Notes: generated by a model from the letters alone, not told the origin. A stretch of DNA of 64,000 nt from Qipengyuania sp. ABI-127-1 (GCA_022953095.1 JALJCR010000001.1:682001-746000), one strand, 5' to 3'. Numbered from the stretch's first letter, positions 30,103 through 39,614 are shown. A program made the numbers and translations.

Positions 30103-31539
30103 TCAGGGGGGCGTGACGGCGGCGTCGACATCGGCGCGCGCGGCGGCATCGAGCGCGGCGACGCGCGCCTCGTGCTGCGCGCGGTCGATCGGGAAACGAC
30201 CCAGCCAATAGGCGGCGATGCAGCCGAGCACGGTGATCGCCCCGCAATAGAGCAGGATCATCTGGGTGATGACATCCTGCGAAACGGCTTCCGGCGCGGC
30301 CCCGGCGGGAAGGTTCGACAGCGCGATCACCTGGCCGCCTATAAGAATGCCGCCCCCCGTGGCGCATTTCTGGACGAACCAGTTGCCCGAATAGAAGCTG
30401 CCTTCGGCGCGACGGCCGGTGCGTTCCTGATAGGCTTCGACGATCTCGGCGATCATCGAACTGCCCGATATCATTACCACCACGCCCAGCGTATTCGATA
30501 TGAGCAGGAAACAATAGAACAGCGCCGCGCTCGCGGCCGAGCCCACAGTCGGCCAGTACCCGGTGAGGTAGAGCGTGAACGGCATCAGGATCACGCCGAG
30601 CGAACCCAACGCGCCGATCACCGCGCTTTTCGGCTTTCCCCAGCGGCGATGCATCGGCCCGACGATGAAGAACATCAGGATCACCGACAGGAACAGGATA
30701 ATCGGAAAAATCCGCAACTCGGTCGTGTCGAAGCGCCAGACGAAGACGTTGATGTAGTTTGTCAGCGAGAAAGTCAGGCCCTGACTGATATAGGCCGCCA
30801 GCGCGCCCGCCGCGAAGATCAGGAACGCCTTTTCGCTGAACGCATCGACGATTTCGCCGAACGCGCTGCGCCAGGTGAAGGGCGGCGCCTTGGTTTCGGG
30901 ATAGCCGGCTACGAGCGAATGCTGGCCGAGCGCCGAACCGAGCACCGATATGACCATCAGGATCGCGCCGACCAGACCGAACCAGAAATAGCCCTCTGGC
31001 TGCAACAGGCCCTCTGCTCCAGGCATCAACACGAAATAGGCCAGGAACATCATCAGCAGCCCGCCGCACCATCCGAACAGGTAGCGATAGCGGAACAGCG
31101 TGGTGCGTTCGTCGTAATCGGCGGTGATTTCGGGCAGCAGGCTGACCGAGGGGACTTCGCAGGCCGACAGCAACACGCGGACCGAAACCGCGATCGCCAG
31201 CAATTCCCAGAAGCTTGGTGTGCCGCCGCCCGGTGGATGCCAGAGGAAGACCCAGGCGAAAGCCAGCGGGATGGGGGCCGCGTAGAGCCACGGCAGGCGC
31301 CTGCCCCAGCGCGACCAGGTGCGGTCGGACAAATTGCCCAGCAACGGATCGACAAAGGCGTCGATCAGCAAAGCCAGCGCCAGCGCGAGGCTGACCGTGC
31401 CTGCATCCATTCCCAAGGCCTGATTGTAGAAGATCAGCAGGAAAAACGAAAAGCCGGAGTCCTTCACCCCGAAGGCAACGGCGCCGAAACCGTGGATCAG
31501 TTTGAGGCGCTGGGGCAGGGGGCCGGTGACGAAAGGCAT
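30103..31539 (-). CDS. MFS transporter, GPH (MelB-like) type
   Basis: 478 residues, about 12 membrane helices. DAFVDPLLGNLSDRTWSRWG followed by RRLPWL is the GPH-family loop 2-3 motif. GPH carriers bring in sugars or aromatic/acidic compounds with cations. It overlaps the upstream SDR stop by a few bases and lies just downstream of it, next to the ACAD trio, suggesting that it carries the substrate of this catabolic set. Confidence 0.9.
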   Translation of the reverse strand: MPFVTGPLPQRLKLIHGFGAVAFGVKDSGFSFFLLIFYNQALGMDAGTVSLALALALLIDAFVDPLLGNLSDRTWSRWGRRLPWLYAAPIPLAFAWVFLWHPPGGGTPSFWELLAIAVSVRVLLSACEVPSVSLLPEITADYDERTTLFRYRYLFGWCGGLLMMFLAYFVLMPGAEGLLQPEGYFWFGLVGAILMVISVLGSALGQHSLVAGYPETKAPPFTWRSAFGEIVDAFSEKAFLIFAAGALAAYISQGLTFSLTNYINVFVWRFDTTELRIFPIILFLSVILMFFIVGPMHRRWGKPKSAVIGALGSLGVILMPFTLYLTGYWPTVGSAASAALFYCFLLISNTLGVVVMISGSSMIAEIVEAYQERTGRRAEGSFYSGNWFVQKCATGGGILIGGQVIALSNLPAGAAPEAVSQDVITQMILLYCGAITVLGCIAAYWLGRFPIDRAQHEARVAALDAAARADVDAAVTPP

Positions 31540-32414
31540 CAGACGGACTGCTGTGCCTTCTTCACCTGTTCCTCAAGCGCCATCAACGCCTCGAAGGCGC
31601 CGCCTTCTTCCGGGTCCCAACTATGGCGCGGCCCGATCGTGATGCCCCCATCGACGATCAGCGATGTCCCGGTGACGAAGCCTGCCGCTTCGCTTGCGAG
31701 ATAGGCGGCGGCCTCGGCAATATCGCGCGGTTTGCCGCCGCGCGCCACCGGCTGGGCATTGGAGGACATCTGCGCGATCATCGCCTTCGCCTGGGTTTTA
31801 AGCTCTTCGGGAATTTCGAGGCTGGCTGTGAAGATGTTGGTGTTGATGAAGCCGGGCTGCACGGCATTCACGCGGATCCCGTGCTGGGCAAGGTCGGCAG
31901 CGGCGCATTTGGTCAGATGCAGCACCCCGGCCTTGGCGACCGCGTAAGTGGTCGGCGAATAGCCCGGTCCGACTGCGGCGACACTCGATACATTGACGAA
32001 GCTCGCCCCGCCGGTCTTGGTGCTGGGCCGGTCTTTCATGTGCGGGACGGCATAGCGTATGCCGAAGGCGACCGACCGCAGCAGCAGGTCCATCGTGCCG
32101 TCCCATTCATCGGGTTCGATTTCCGATATGTCGGCGCGCGCACCGCCGGCCCCGGCATTGTTGAACACCGTGTCGATACCGCCGGTTTCCTGGGCCGCGC
32201 GGTCCATCAGCGCCTTGATCTGGGCGGGGGCGCAGACGTCGCAGCGCACGAAACGCACATTGCCTTCGGTTTCCGCAGCCAATTTCTCGCCGCTAGCGAC
32301 ATCGATGTCGCTGGCATAAACCACCGCGCCTTCGCTGGCGAACAGCGCGGTCGCGTCGGCCCCGATACCCGATGCCGCACCAGTGACGATCACCGTCTTG
32401 CCTGAGAATCGCAT
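31539..32414 (-). CDS. SDR family oxidoreductase
   Basis: 291 residues from MRFSGKTVIVTGAASGIG. Rossmann motif TGAASGIG, NNAGAGG, catalytic Ser in VNVSSVAAVG and YAVAK (Tyr-x3-Lys) are intact, and SLIVDGGITIG is the usual C-terminal block. Classical NAD(P)-dependent dehydrogenase. Substrate unknown; the neighbours suggest a hydroxyacyl or cyclic alcohol. It is divergent from the ACAD gene at 32592; the 177-base gap between probably holds both promoters. Confidence 0.92.
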   Translation of the reverse strand: MRFSGKTVIVTGAASGIGADATALFASEGAVVYASDIDVASGEKLAAETEGNVRFVRCDVCAPAQIKALMDRAAQETGGIDTVFNNAGAGGARADISEIEPDEWDGTMDLLLRSVAFGIRYAVPHMKDRPSTKTGGASFVNVSSVAAVGPGYSPTTYAVAKAGVLHLTKCAAADLAQHGIRVNAVQPGFINTNIFTASLEIPEELKTQAKAMIAQMSSNAQPVARGGKPRDIAEAAAYLASEAAGFVTGTSLIVDGGITIGPRHSWDPEEGGAFEALMALEEQVKKAQQSV

Positions 32415-32591
32415 CCCTACTCTCTCCCCGAATTTCTTTGCGCGCAGCTTAGGCGAGCGTGCCAATGCGTCAACGCATTCCGGCTGACGTTACGGCAATG
32501 CGGGCCATCGCGAGTGGCCTTGCGCCGATGGGCCGAATCACCCTAACGTAAGCGTCAACATACCGATGGTTTGAAAAGAGAGGATTGGACA

Positions 32592-33776
32592 ATGTCCGAC
32601 AGCGACCTGGAAGCCTTCCGCGCGGAAACGCGCGCCTGGCTCGAAGCCAATTGCCCGCCCGAGATGCGTCAGCCCGTGCGCGACGAGGAAGACGTCTATT
32701 GGGGCGGCCGTAATGCGACCTTCAAGAGCGAGGCGCAGAAGGCCTGGTTCGAAGCCGCGCGCGACAAAGGCTATACTGTCCCGGCCTGGCCCAAGGAATA
32801 TGGCGGCGCCGGTCTCTCGCCCGCGCAGGCCAAGGTGCTGCGCGAGGAAATGGCCGCCATCGGCGCGCGCCCGCCGCTTTCCAGCTTCGGTATCTGGATG
32901 CTCGGCCCGGCGCTGCTGCACTTCGGCACCGAAGGCCAGAAGCAGCGCTTCCTCAACGAAATCGCACGCGGCGAAATCCGCTGGTGCCAAGGCTATTCGG
33001 AGCCGGGCAGCGGCTCGGACCTCGTGAGCCTGCAGACCTTCGGCGAGGACAAGGGCGACCACTGGGTCGTCAACGGCCAGAAGATCTGGACCTCCTATGC
33101 CGACAAGGCCGACTGGATCTTCTGTCTCGTCCGCACGGATAAGGAAGACAAGTATCGCGGCATCACCTTCATGCTTTACGACATGGCGAGCGAAGGCGTG
33201 TCGACGAAGCCGATCCTGCTGATCAGCGGCAACAGCCCGTTCTGCGAAACCTTCTTCGACGATGTGAAGGTGCCCAAGAGCTATGGCGAGGATGTTCCCG
33301 CTCAGGTCGGCGAGATCAATCGCGGCTGGGATGTCGCCAAATACCTGCTCGGCCACGAGCGCGAGATGATCTCGGGCGCGGATGGCGGCAATACCGGCAC
33401 GATCGGTGCCGCGCTGACCCGCGCCAATGGCGAGATCGATCCCGTGCTGCGCGCCGAGCTTGCCCAGTTCGACGTCGACGCGCTGGCCTATGGCGCGATG
33501 GGCGAGAAGTTCCTCGACGAGATCAAGGTCGGCAAGGCGCACCCCGCCCAGCCGAACATGATGAAATATGCCGGGACCGAGCTGAACAAGCGCCGCCACG
33601 AGCTGATCATGGCGGCGGGCGGCAGCCATGCACTTGAATGGGAAAGCGAGGAGACGAGCGGCGGCAAGCCCTCGCGCGGGTGGCTGCGCACCAAGGCGAA
33701 CAGCATCGAAGGCGGCACGTCCGAAGTCATGCTCAACGTCATTTCCAAACGCATTCTTGACCTGCCGGGAGCCTAG
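32592..33776 (+). CDS. Acyl-CoA dehydrogenase subunit (large-type)
   Basis: 394 residues from MSDSDLEAFRAETRAWLEAN. Flavin-contact blocks WCQGYSEPGSGSDLVSLQTF and DHWVVNGQKIWTSYADKADW, with the C-terminal SIEGGTSEVMLNVISKRIL. Together with the ACAD at 34046 it resembles the two-gene heterotetrameric (alpha2beta2) dehydrogenases used for sterol or bulky acyl-CoA side chains. The two genes are usually adjacent; here an 88-residue foreign-looking gene separates them. Confidence 0.92.
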   Translation: MSDSDLEAFRAETRAWLEANCPPEMRQPVRDEEDVYWGGRNATFKSEAQKAWFEAARDKGYTVPAWPKEYGGAGLSPAQAKVLREEMAAIGARPPLSSFGIWMLGPALLHFGTEGQKQRFLNEIARGEIRWCQGYSEPGSGSDLVSLQTFGEDKGDHWVVNGQKIWTSYADKADWIFCLVRTDKEDKYRGITFMLYDMASEGVSTKPILLISGNSPFCETFFDDVKVPKSYGEDVPAQVGEINRGWDVAKYLLGHEREMISGADGGNTGTIGAALTRANGEIDPVLRAELAQFDVDALAYGAMGEKFLDEIKVGKAHPAQPNMMKYAGTELNKRRHELIMAAGGSHALEWESEETSGGKPSRGWLRTKANSIEGGTSEVMLNVISKRILDLPGA

Positions 33777-33777
33777 T

Positions 33778-34044
33778 ATGAGCGAGGTGTATCTCTCAGA
33801 GGAAGCGGAAGAACGCGTAAAGCAGGGTGCGATCAACAAAGTCTTAGTTGCTACAATCGCCACTCTAGTCGCTCGTGATCGTGACCCAGCGGGTTGTTTG
33901 GCCAATCTGAAGGAGATTGCATTCGGAGCCGCGGGAAAGGGCAACCATTCTCAAGACGCTGCGACGAATGAGTATGCCCGCAATCTGGAGACGGAGATTG
34001 TAGAGGCGTTTTTGAACCAAATTTCAATTGGAGGGGGTAACTAA
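33778..34044 (+). CDS. 88-aa ORFan between two ACAD genes
   Basis: MSEVYLSEEAEERVKQGAIN, then KVLVATIATLVARDRDPAGC and a helical C-terminus. It starts 2 bases after the ACAD stop and ends one base before the next ATG, so it sits exactly in frame-independent fashion inside the operon. GC and codon use are plainly lower than in both neighbours. The ribosome site of the next gene (GGAGGGGG, 34030-34037) lies within its last codons. No domain is recognised. It could be an accessory small subunit, a regulator or a recent insertion. Confidence 0.65.
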   Translation: MSEVYLSEEAEERVKQGAINKVLVATIATLVARDRDPAGCLANLKEIAFGAAGKGNHSQDAATNEYARNLETEIVEAFLNQISIGGGN

Positions 34045-34045
34045 G

Positions 34046-35185
34046 ATGCCTCTGTATTACGACGACGACCAGACGATGCTGGCCGACACCGCAGGCCAGT
34101 TCATGGCCGAGGAAGGTTCGATCAAGAACCAGCTCCGCCACTGGCGCGACCGTCAGTGCAAGGACGGCTTCGGCCATGCGCTGTGGCAGCAATTCGCCGA
34201 AATGGGCTTCACCGGCATGCTGGTGGATGAAGACGATGGCGGGCTCGGCATGGGCCAGGTCGAGGCGAATATCGTGCTCGAGGAAATCGGTCGCAATCTG
34301 ACGCCTTCGCCCTTCCTGTCCTCTTCCGTCCTCGCGGCCACTGCTCTGAAGCATGGCAGCAACGACGTGAAGGGCCGCTGGCTTCCCGGGCTCATCTCGG
34401 GCGAGAAGGTCTATGCCGCAGCGATCGACGAAGGCCGCAAGCATCGCCCCGAGCGGATCGCCTGCAAGGCCGAGCGTTCGGGCAATGGCTTCAAGCTCAC
34501 CGGCAAGAAGGACTTCGTGGTCTATGGCGCATCGAGCGAGATGATCGTCGTCGCCGCGCGGACCTCGGGCAGCGATAGCGACAAGGACGGTGTAACCCTG
34601 TTCGCCGTGCCGCAGGATGCTGCCGGGATGAGCCATGACAGCGTGCGCCTGGTCGACAGTTCGATGGCCAGCCATGTGACTTTCGATGGCGTCGAGCTCG
34701 ATGGCGATGCGGTGATCGGCGAAGTCGATGGCGGGCGCGAGGTACTCGATGCCATGCTGGTGGCGGGCCGCGTCGGCGCCGCATCGGAAGGGGTGGGCGT
34801 GGCCCGCGGCGCGATGGACATGACCGTCGACTATCTCAAGCAGCGCAAGCAATTCGGCCGGGTGATCGGTGAATTCCAAGCATTGCAGCACCGCGCGGCC
34901 CATCTGTATTCCGAGGTCGAAATCGCGCGTGCGGTCACGATCAAGGCAGCCCAGTTGCTCGATGGCGGCAGCGAGAAGGCCGACCTCATGGCTTCGGTCG
35001 CCAAGGCCAAGGTCGCCAAAGTGGCGGGGCTCGCAGTGCGCGAAGGCGTGCAGATGCACGGCGGAATCGGTATGACCGACGAATACGATATCGGCCTCTA
35101 TATGAAGCGCGACCGGGCGTTGCAGGAATTCCTGGGCGACCAGTATTACCACGCTGGCCGCGTTGCCGAGATGAGCGGCTATTGA
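34046..35185 (+). CDS. Acyl-CoA dehydrogenase subunit (partner)
   Basis: 379 residues from MPLYYDDDQTMLADTAGQFM. ACAD blocks: ALWQQFAEMGFTGMLVDEDD, GFKLTGKKDFVVYGASSEMI, RKQFGRVIGEFQALQHRAAH, QMHGGIGMTDEYDIGLYMKR. It is shorter and more divergent in the flavin-contact loop than the first subunit, as expected for the second chain of an alpha2beta2 ACAD. A repeat follows, then an SDR gene in the same direction. Confidence 0.9.
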   Translation: MPLYYDDDQTMLADTAGQFMAEEGSIKNQLRHWRDRQCKDGFGHALWQQFAEMGFTGMLVDEDDGGLGMGQVEANIVLEEIGRNLTPSPFLSSSVLAATALKHGSNDVKGRWLPGLISGEKVYAAAIDEGRKHRPERIACKAERSGNGFKLTGKKDFVVYGASSEMIVVAARTSGSDSDKDGVTLFAVPQDAAGMSHDSVRLVDSSMASHVTFDGVELDGDAVIGEVDGGREVLDAMLVAGRVGAASEGVGVARGAMDMTVDYLKQRKQFGRVIGEFQALQHRAAHLYSEVEIARAVTIKAAQLLDGGSEKADLMASVAKAKVAKVAGLAVREGVQMHGGIGMTDEYDIGLYMKRDRALQEFLGDQYYHAGRVAEMSGY

Positions 35186-35206
35186 CGCCAGACGATCACC
35201 ACTCCC

Positions 35207-35285
35207 AGTCATTGCGAGCGAAGCGAAGCAATCCGGGGGGCGGCAAAATGGATTGCCGCGTCGCCTGCGGCTCCTCGCAATGACT
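35207..35285. repeat. Palindromic dispersed repeat, copy 1
   Basis: Ends form a perfect 12-bp inverted repeat (AGTCATTGCGAG / CTCGCAATGACT); inside are GCAATCC and GGATTGC, so the RNA would fold into a long hairpin. Copies 2 and 3 are at 53451-53568 and 57503-57588. It lies between two same-direction genes and is a REP-like element. Confidence 0.85.
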
Positions 35286-35302
35286 GATTTGGGAGAATTG
35301 CA

Positions 35303-36100
35303 ATGACACTTGAAGACCTGTTCAGCCTCAAGGGGCGCGTAGCGCTCGTCACCGGCGGAAGCCGTGGCATCGGCAAGATGATCGTCGAAGGCTTCCTCGC
35401 CGCCGGGATCGAGCGCGTCTATATCAGCGCGCGCAAGATCAACGAGATAGAGGAAACCTGCGCCGAACTGGGCGAGCGTGTGATCGGCATCCAGGGCGAC
35501 CTGTCGACCCTGGACGGGATCGACGCGCTGGTGGAAGAGCTTTCCAGCCGCGAGAACAAGCTCGACATATTGGTCAACAATGCCGGGGCTGCCTGGGGCG
35601 TGGACTACCTCGAATTTCCCGAGGCGGGCTGGGACAAGGTGATGGACCTCAACGTCAAAACGCCGTTCTTCCTCACGCAGAAGCTACACACGCTGTTGAC
35701 CGCGGCTGCCAGCGCGGAGCGACCGGGCAAGGTGATCAACATCACCTCGGTCGACGGCCAGCGCATCAACCCGTGGGAGACCTATAGCTATCAGGCTTCG
35801 AAGGCGGCGCTGATCCACCTCACGCGCCGGATGGCCGCGCGGCTGGTCAACGACCATATCTATGTCACCAGCCTTGCGCCGGGGGCCTTCCCCTCGAACA
35901 TGAATCGCGCCGCACGCGATTTCGAAGAGCAGTCCGCTGCGGGAATTCCCAGCAAGCGCGTGGGCGACAAGCTCGATATGGGTGGAACCGCGGTCTATCT
36001 TGCCAGCCGGGCTGGCGATTACACCATCGGGGAAACCGTCACCATCGATGGCGGCATCGTCAACGCTTTGCTCCCGAACCACTTCGCCCAGGCCGGGTGA
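35303..36100 (+). CDS. SDR family oxidoreductase
   Basis: 265 residues. Motifs TGGSRGIGK, NNAGAAWG, catalytic Ser in INITSVDGQ, YSYQASKAA (Tyr-x3-Lys) and TIDGGIVNAL are present. It resembles the RhlG-type 3-oxoacyl reductases that act on CoA or ACP substrates. It follows the two ACAD genes with the repeat between, so it probably belongs to the same beta-oxidation-type pathway. Confidence 0.92.
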   Translation: MTLEDLFSLKGRVALVTGGSRGIGKMIVEGFLAAGIERVYISARKINEIEETCAELGERVIGIQGDLSTLDGIDALVEELSSRENKLDILVNNAGAAWGVDYLEFPEAGWDKVMDLNVKTPFFLTQKLHTLLTAAASAERPGKVINITSVDGQRINPWETYSYQASKAALIHLTRRMAARLVNDHIYVTSLAPGAFPSNMNRAARDFEEQSAAGIPSKRVGDKLDMGGTAVYLASRAGDYTIGETVTIDGGIVNALLPNHFAQAG

Positions 36101-36122
36101 GGGGGGCGGCGAAGGGCGGCCG

Positions 36123-37100
36123 TCAGGCCGAGAGGATGCGATTGCGACCTTCGGATTTGGCGCGGTAGAGCGCCTGGTCAGCCTGTTTCAGCGTCGCGGC
36201 ATTCGCATCCGCGCCGCCGGCTGCCAGCGCCACACCTCCTGAAAAGGAAATGAGGCCCATCGGCTGATCCGTCTCGCGCAGCTTGAATTCCTTTCTGGCG
36301 AGCTCGTGCCGGGCAAGGTCGAGCAGGTTCACGCCTGCTTCGACATTGTCCGACGTCATGATGACGATGAACTCCTCGCCGCCCCAGCGCCCGATGAAAT
36401 GGGGACGGCAGATGTCTTCCAGTGTCTTCGCCACAAGTTTGAGCACGCGGTCGCCCACGCTGTGACCGTAGCGGTCGTTTACCGACTTGAATTTGTCGAT
36501 GTCGCATAGCGCGATAACGCGTGGCTCGCCCGCTTCGGCCAATTCGGCAAGATGGACTTCGATCGCGCGGCGGTTGGCGAGTCCCGTCAGTTCGTCGCGA
36601 TGGGCATCGTTGCGCGCCGCCTCGAGCTCTTCGCGCAGCTCCTTCACCTCCCGCATGGCATCGGTCAGGCGACTTTGCGCCTGTTCCGACTGTGCGATCA
36701 TGCGCCCGACGATCGACAGCGTATTGCCGCTGTCGCCGGAAAATTGATCGGCCTCCTCGGTCAGTTCGCGGGCGAAGGCGCCCGTGGCGTCCGCGGCCGA
36801 AGAGGCAAGCTCGCCCAGCTTGATCGTCTGGTGACGCAGATGGGCGGCGCGCTCGCCCTGCGCCTTGTCCGTTAGGCCATAGATCGCCGCGCCGCCATGG
36901 CGGTCGAAGATCGTGTCCACCTCTTCCTGCTTGATGCGATAGCCTTCGTCGACGATTTCCTGAATGGCGCGGCCGATCGGCGATCCGCTATCGAACAGGG
37001 CAATATAGGCGAGCGTATAGTTTTGCGGGCTCGGGGGCAGGCGATGGCTTTTCAGGAAAGCCATCGTCTTGTCGCCCTTTTCGAAATCAACTGCGGCCAT
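36123..37100 (-). CDS. GGDEF domain protein (putative diguanylate cyclase)
   Basis: 325 residues from MAAVDFEKGDKTMAFLKSHR, with AGGAT upstream. The N-terminal half is helical with a coiled-coil (MREVKELREELEAARNDA) running into the domain. The GGDEF part has DELTGLANRRAIE, CDIDKFKSVNDRYGHSVGD and the active-site loop RWGGEEF, all intact, so it should make cyclic di-GMP. No I-site RxxD is obvious. No membrane segment; the signal it senses is unknown. Confidence 0.93.
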   Translation of the reverse strand: MAAVDFEKGDKTMAFLKSHRLPPSPQNYTLAYIALFDSGSPIGRAIQEIVDEGYRIKQEEVDTIFDRHGGAAIYGLTDKAQGERAAHLRHQTIKLGELASSAADATGAFARELTEEADQFSGDSGNTLSIVGRMIAQSEQAQSRLTDAMREVKELREELEAARNDAHRDELTGLANRRAIEVHLAELAEAGEPRVIALCDIDKFKSVNDRYGHSVGDRVLKLVAKTLEDICRPHFIGRWGGEEFIVIMTSDNVEAGVNLLDLARHELARKEFKLRETDQPMGLISFSGGVALAAGGADANAATLKQADQALYRAKSEGRNRILSA

Positions 37101-37215
37101 CGCTATCCTGCAAGATCGAAGTGATATTGCGACAAATCGCACGAGCGATCCTGCCGCGCAACGATTGACATTTCGCGTTCCGGTTGCGGTTTTGCGCGCC
37201 GGATCATGATCGGTT

Positions 37216-37863
37216 TCAAGCCATCAGCTCGCGGACGAAAGGGATGAGCCCCGTCTGCCGCTGGCGCTTCATGCGCTCCGCATCGAGGATCTCGCGGACC
37301 TGATCGAAGCAAGCCTCGACGTCTTCGTTGATGACGACGTAATCATAGGCATCCCAATGGCTGATTTCCGCCCGCGCGCGCTCCATCCGCGCGGCAATCA
37401 CCGCGTCGCTGTCGGTTCCGCGGCTCCGCAGCCGACGCTCCAGTTCGGCGATGCTGGGCGGGAGGATAAACACACGCACTACGTCCTGCTGGTCTTTCTG
37501 GAACAGTTGCTGCGTGCCCTGCCAATCGATGTCGAAAAGGAAATCCTGCCCTTCTTTCAGTGCGTTGCGGATCCTGCCTTTGGGCGTGCCGTAACGGTGG
37601 CCGAACACATACGCCCATTCGTAGAAGTCGTCTTCCGCGACCATTTCGTCGAATTCGGCATCGTCGACGAAATAGTAATGCACGCCGTCGATCTCGCCGG
37701 TTCGGGGCGGACGCGTGGTGACGCTGACCGACAGCTTGATCTCGTCATCGGCATCCAGCAGCATGCGCGAGATTGTCGTCTTTCCCGCTCCGCTGGGCGA
37801 AGAGAGGATGAACATGAGGCCCCTGCGGGCGAGCTTGTCGTGCGAGACGGTGGAATCGGCCAT
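37216..37863 (-). CDS. gmk: Guanylate kinase
   Basis: 215 residues. P-loop SSPSGAGKTT (residues 21-30), GMP-binding region SVSVTTRPPRTGEIDGVHYY and lid RLRSRGTDSDAVIAARMERA. It phosphorylates GMP to GDP. Monocistronic or paired with the downstream GGDEF gene 115 bases away, an interesting but unproven nucleotide link. Confidence 0.98.
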   Translation of the reverse strand: MADSTVSHDKLARRGLMFILSSPSGAGKTTISRMLLDADDEIKLSVSVTTRPPRTGEIDGVHYYFVDDAEFDEMVAEDDFYEWAYVFGHRYGTPKGRIRNALKEGQDFLFDIDWQGTQQLFQKDQQDVVRVFILPPSIAELERRLRSRGTDSDAVIAARMERARAEISHWDAYDYVVINEDVEACFDQVREILDAERMKRQRQTGLIPFVRELMA

Positions 37864-37918
37864 GCGCGCTGTTGGCGCATGGAGCAGGGACTAATCAACC
37901 CCCGCACCCGGTATCCCC

Positions 37919-38368
37919 TTAAATCTTGCCGTCGGGATCGGCCTGACGGCGCAGCGTCCGATTGCCCTGGCGGCGCGATTTGCGCCGCGACTGGCTGCGA
38001 TCGAACAAGACCTTGAGCGCCAGCCCCGTACCGACGATCAGCGCACCGGGGACCGATTTGGTCGCTACCTTGGTCACACCATAGGCGGCAAGCGTGTGCA
38101 CCAGGCTGCGGTTTTCGACCGCGTCCTTGGCGAACTGTTTGCCATATTGCCGGCCCAGCACCGCTTTTTCGACTGCCATGCGCGACAGGCGGCCGGCGCT
38201 GCGCAGCATGATGTCATGGATGATGAGATTGGTGGCCGGGTTGGGGCTCGGCCCGGGGACGGGCTCGTCCTGGTCCGGCAGTTTGTCGGTCGCCCGTTCG
38301 AGCGTGTCGCCCACCACATCGGTCAGGTGATTGGGTTTGTCTTCTTCGGTAAGGCCGAGTTTAGCCAT
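37919..38368 (-). CDS. Conserved hypothetical protein, 149 aa
   Basis: Starts MAKLGLTEEDKPNHLTDVVG. A central stretch NLIIHDIMLRSAGRLSRMAV and a glycine-rich hydrophobic segment (VPGALIVGTGLALKVLF, near 115-132) suggest a membrane-associated protein with a very basic tail (RSQSRRKSRRQGNRTLRRQ). It resembles hypothetical proteins of sphingomonads; no function can be given. Confidence 0.75.
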   Translation of the reverse strand: MAKLGLTEEDKPNHLTDVVGDTLERATDKLPDQDEPVPGPSPNPATNLIIHDIMLRSAGRLSRMAVEKAVLGRQYGKQFAKDAVENRSLVHTLAAYGVTKVATKSVPGALIVGTGLALKVLFDRSQSRRKSRRQGNRTLRRQADPDGKI

Positions 38369-38403
38369 GTCCTGCCCCGTTCCATGCCGGGAAGGCCCGG
38401 CGC

Positions 38404-38907
38404 CTATTTCTTGCGGCCGAAATCGACCGTGACGACATTCGAGCCGTCTTCCGATCCTTCAACGGCTGCGTCATCGCCCTGTTCCGTGCCATCGTTTTCG
38501 GGATGTTCGGTGGGCGCGGGACCCATATCCGCCACCGTGGCCTGGAACTGCAGCCCGAAATCGACCGCCGGATCGACGAACTGCGTGATCGCGGCATAGG
38601 GAATGTCGAGTTCGGCAGGGATCTGGTTGAACGACAGGCCGACCGCGAAGCCATCTTCGCGCACGTTCAGGTTCCAGAACTTGTTTTGCAGCACGATGGT
38701 CATCTCGTCGGGGAACCGTTCGCGCAGGCTGGCCGGGATCGAGACGCCCGGGGCGTGGGTCTTGAAAGTTATGTAGAAATGATGCGCGCCGGGCAGTTCG
38801 CCGCCACCCTGCTCGATCTCGCCGAGCACCCGGCCGACCACGGCACGCAGCGCTTCCTGGACGATGGAATCATAGGGGATCAGGCTGTCGGGCGTGTCGT
38901 CGCTCAT
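38404..38907 (-). CDS. sspB: SspB-family ClpXP adaptor
   Basis: 167 residues. The N-terminal fold HHFYITFKTHAPGVSIPASL, RFPDEMTIVLQNKFWNLNV and FAVGLSFNQIPAELDIPYAA is the alphaproteobacterial SspB domain that binds ssrA tags. A long acidic, disordered linker (ENDGTEQGDDAAVEGSEDGS) ends in NVVTVDFGRKK, the short ClpX-binding peptide. Divergent from hisB. Confidence 0.93.
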   Translation of the reverse strand: MSDDTPDSLIPYDSIVQEALRAVVGRVLGEIEQGGGELPGAHHFYITFKTHAPGVSIPASLRERFPDEMTIVLQNKFWNLNVREDGFAVGLSFNQIPAELDIPYAAITQFVDPAVDFGLQFQATVADMGPAPTEHPENDGTEQGDDAAVEGSEDGSNVVTVDFGRKK

Positions 38908-39020
38908 GAGGCGTAGGTGGAGCGGCAGGCGGTCCGGGTCAAGCGGTTTAAGCGCGTCTTTACCCTGTGGATAGGCGCATTTTCTTGCACGGCGACGCCC
39001 GCCCCTCTAGCGCGGCTGGC

Positions 39021-39614
39021 ATGCGTACAGGCCGGATCGAACGAAATACCGCGGAAACCAGAATTCTCGTCGAGGTCGATCTCGACGGAACGGGCACATA
39101 CGATGTCGCGACGGGCATCGGTTTTCTCGATCATATGGTCGAACAGTTCGCCAAGCATTCGCTGATCGACGTGACGCTGAAGGTGACGGGCGATCTGCAT
39201 GTCGACCAGCATCACACCACCGAAGACAGCGCGCTGGCGCTGGGGCAGGCGCTGGCCGCCGCATTGGGCGACAAGGGCGGGATCGCGCGCTACGGCAGCG
39301 CCTATTCGCCGATGGATGAAACGCTGGCGCGGGTCGCGCTGGATATTTCGGGGCGGCCCTATCTCGTCTGGCGCGCGGGCTTCAGCCAGGAAAAGCTGGG
39401 TGAATGGGATACCGAGCTGATCGAGCACTGGTTCCATTCGGTTGCCCAGACCTGCGGCCTGACTCTGCATGTCGAACTGCTCTACGGCGTCAACAACCAC
39501 CATATCTGCGAAGCGATCTACAAGGGGTTCGCCCGCGCGATGCGCGCGGCGGTCGAGGTCGATCCGCGCAAGGGCGGGGCGATCCCGAGTACGAAAGGTC
39601 AACTCGGTGGCTGA
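39021..39614 (+). CDS. hisB: Imidazoleglycerol-phosphate dehydratase HisB
   Basis: 197 residues from [20 protein letters not shown]. Two Mn-binding His clusters are clear: [16 protein letters not shown] with DQHHTTED, and [10 protein letters not shown] with [11 protein letters not shown]. Single-domain form without the phosphatase half. First gene of a histidine cluster continuing with hisH, hisA, hisF and hisE. Confidence 0.97.
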   Translation: MRTGRIERNTAETRILVEVDLDGTGTYDVATGIGFLDHMVEQFAKHSLIDVTLKVTGDLHVDQHHTTEDSALALGQALAAALGDKGGIARYGSAYSPMDETLARVALDISGRPYLVWRAGFSQEKLGEWDTELIEHWFHSVAQTCGLTLHVELLYGVNNHHICEAIYKGFARAMRAAVEVDPRKGGAIPSTKGQLGG

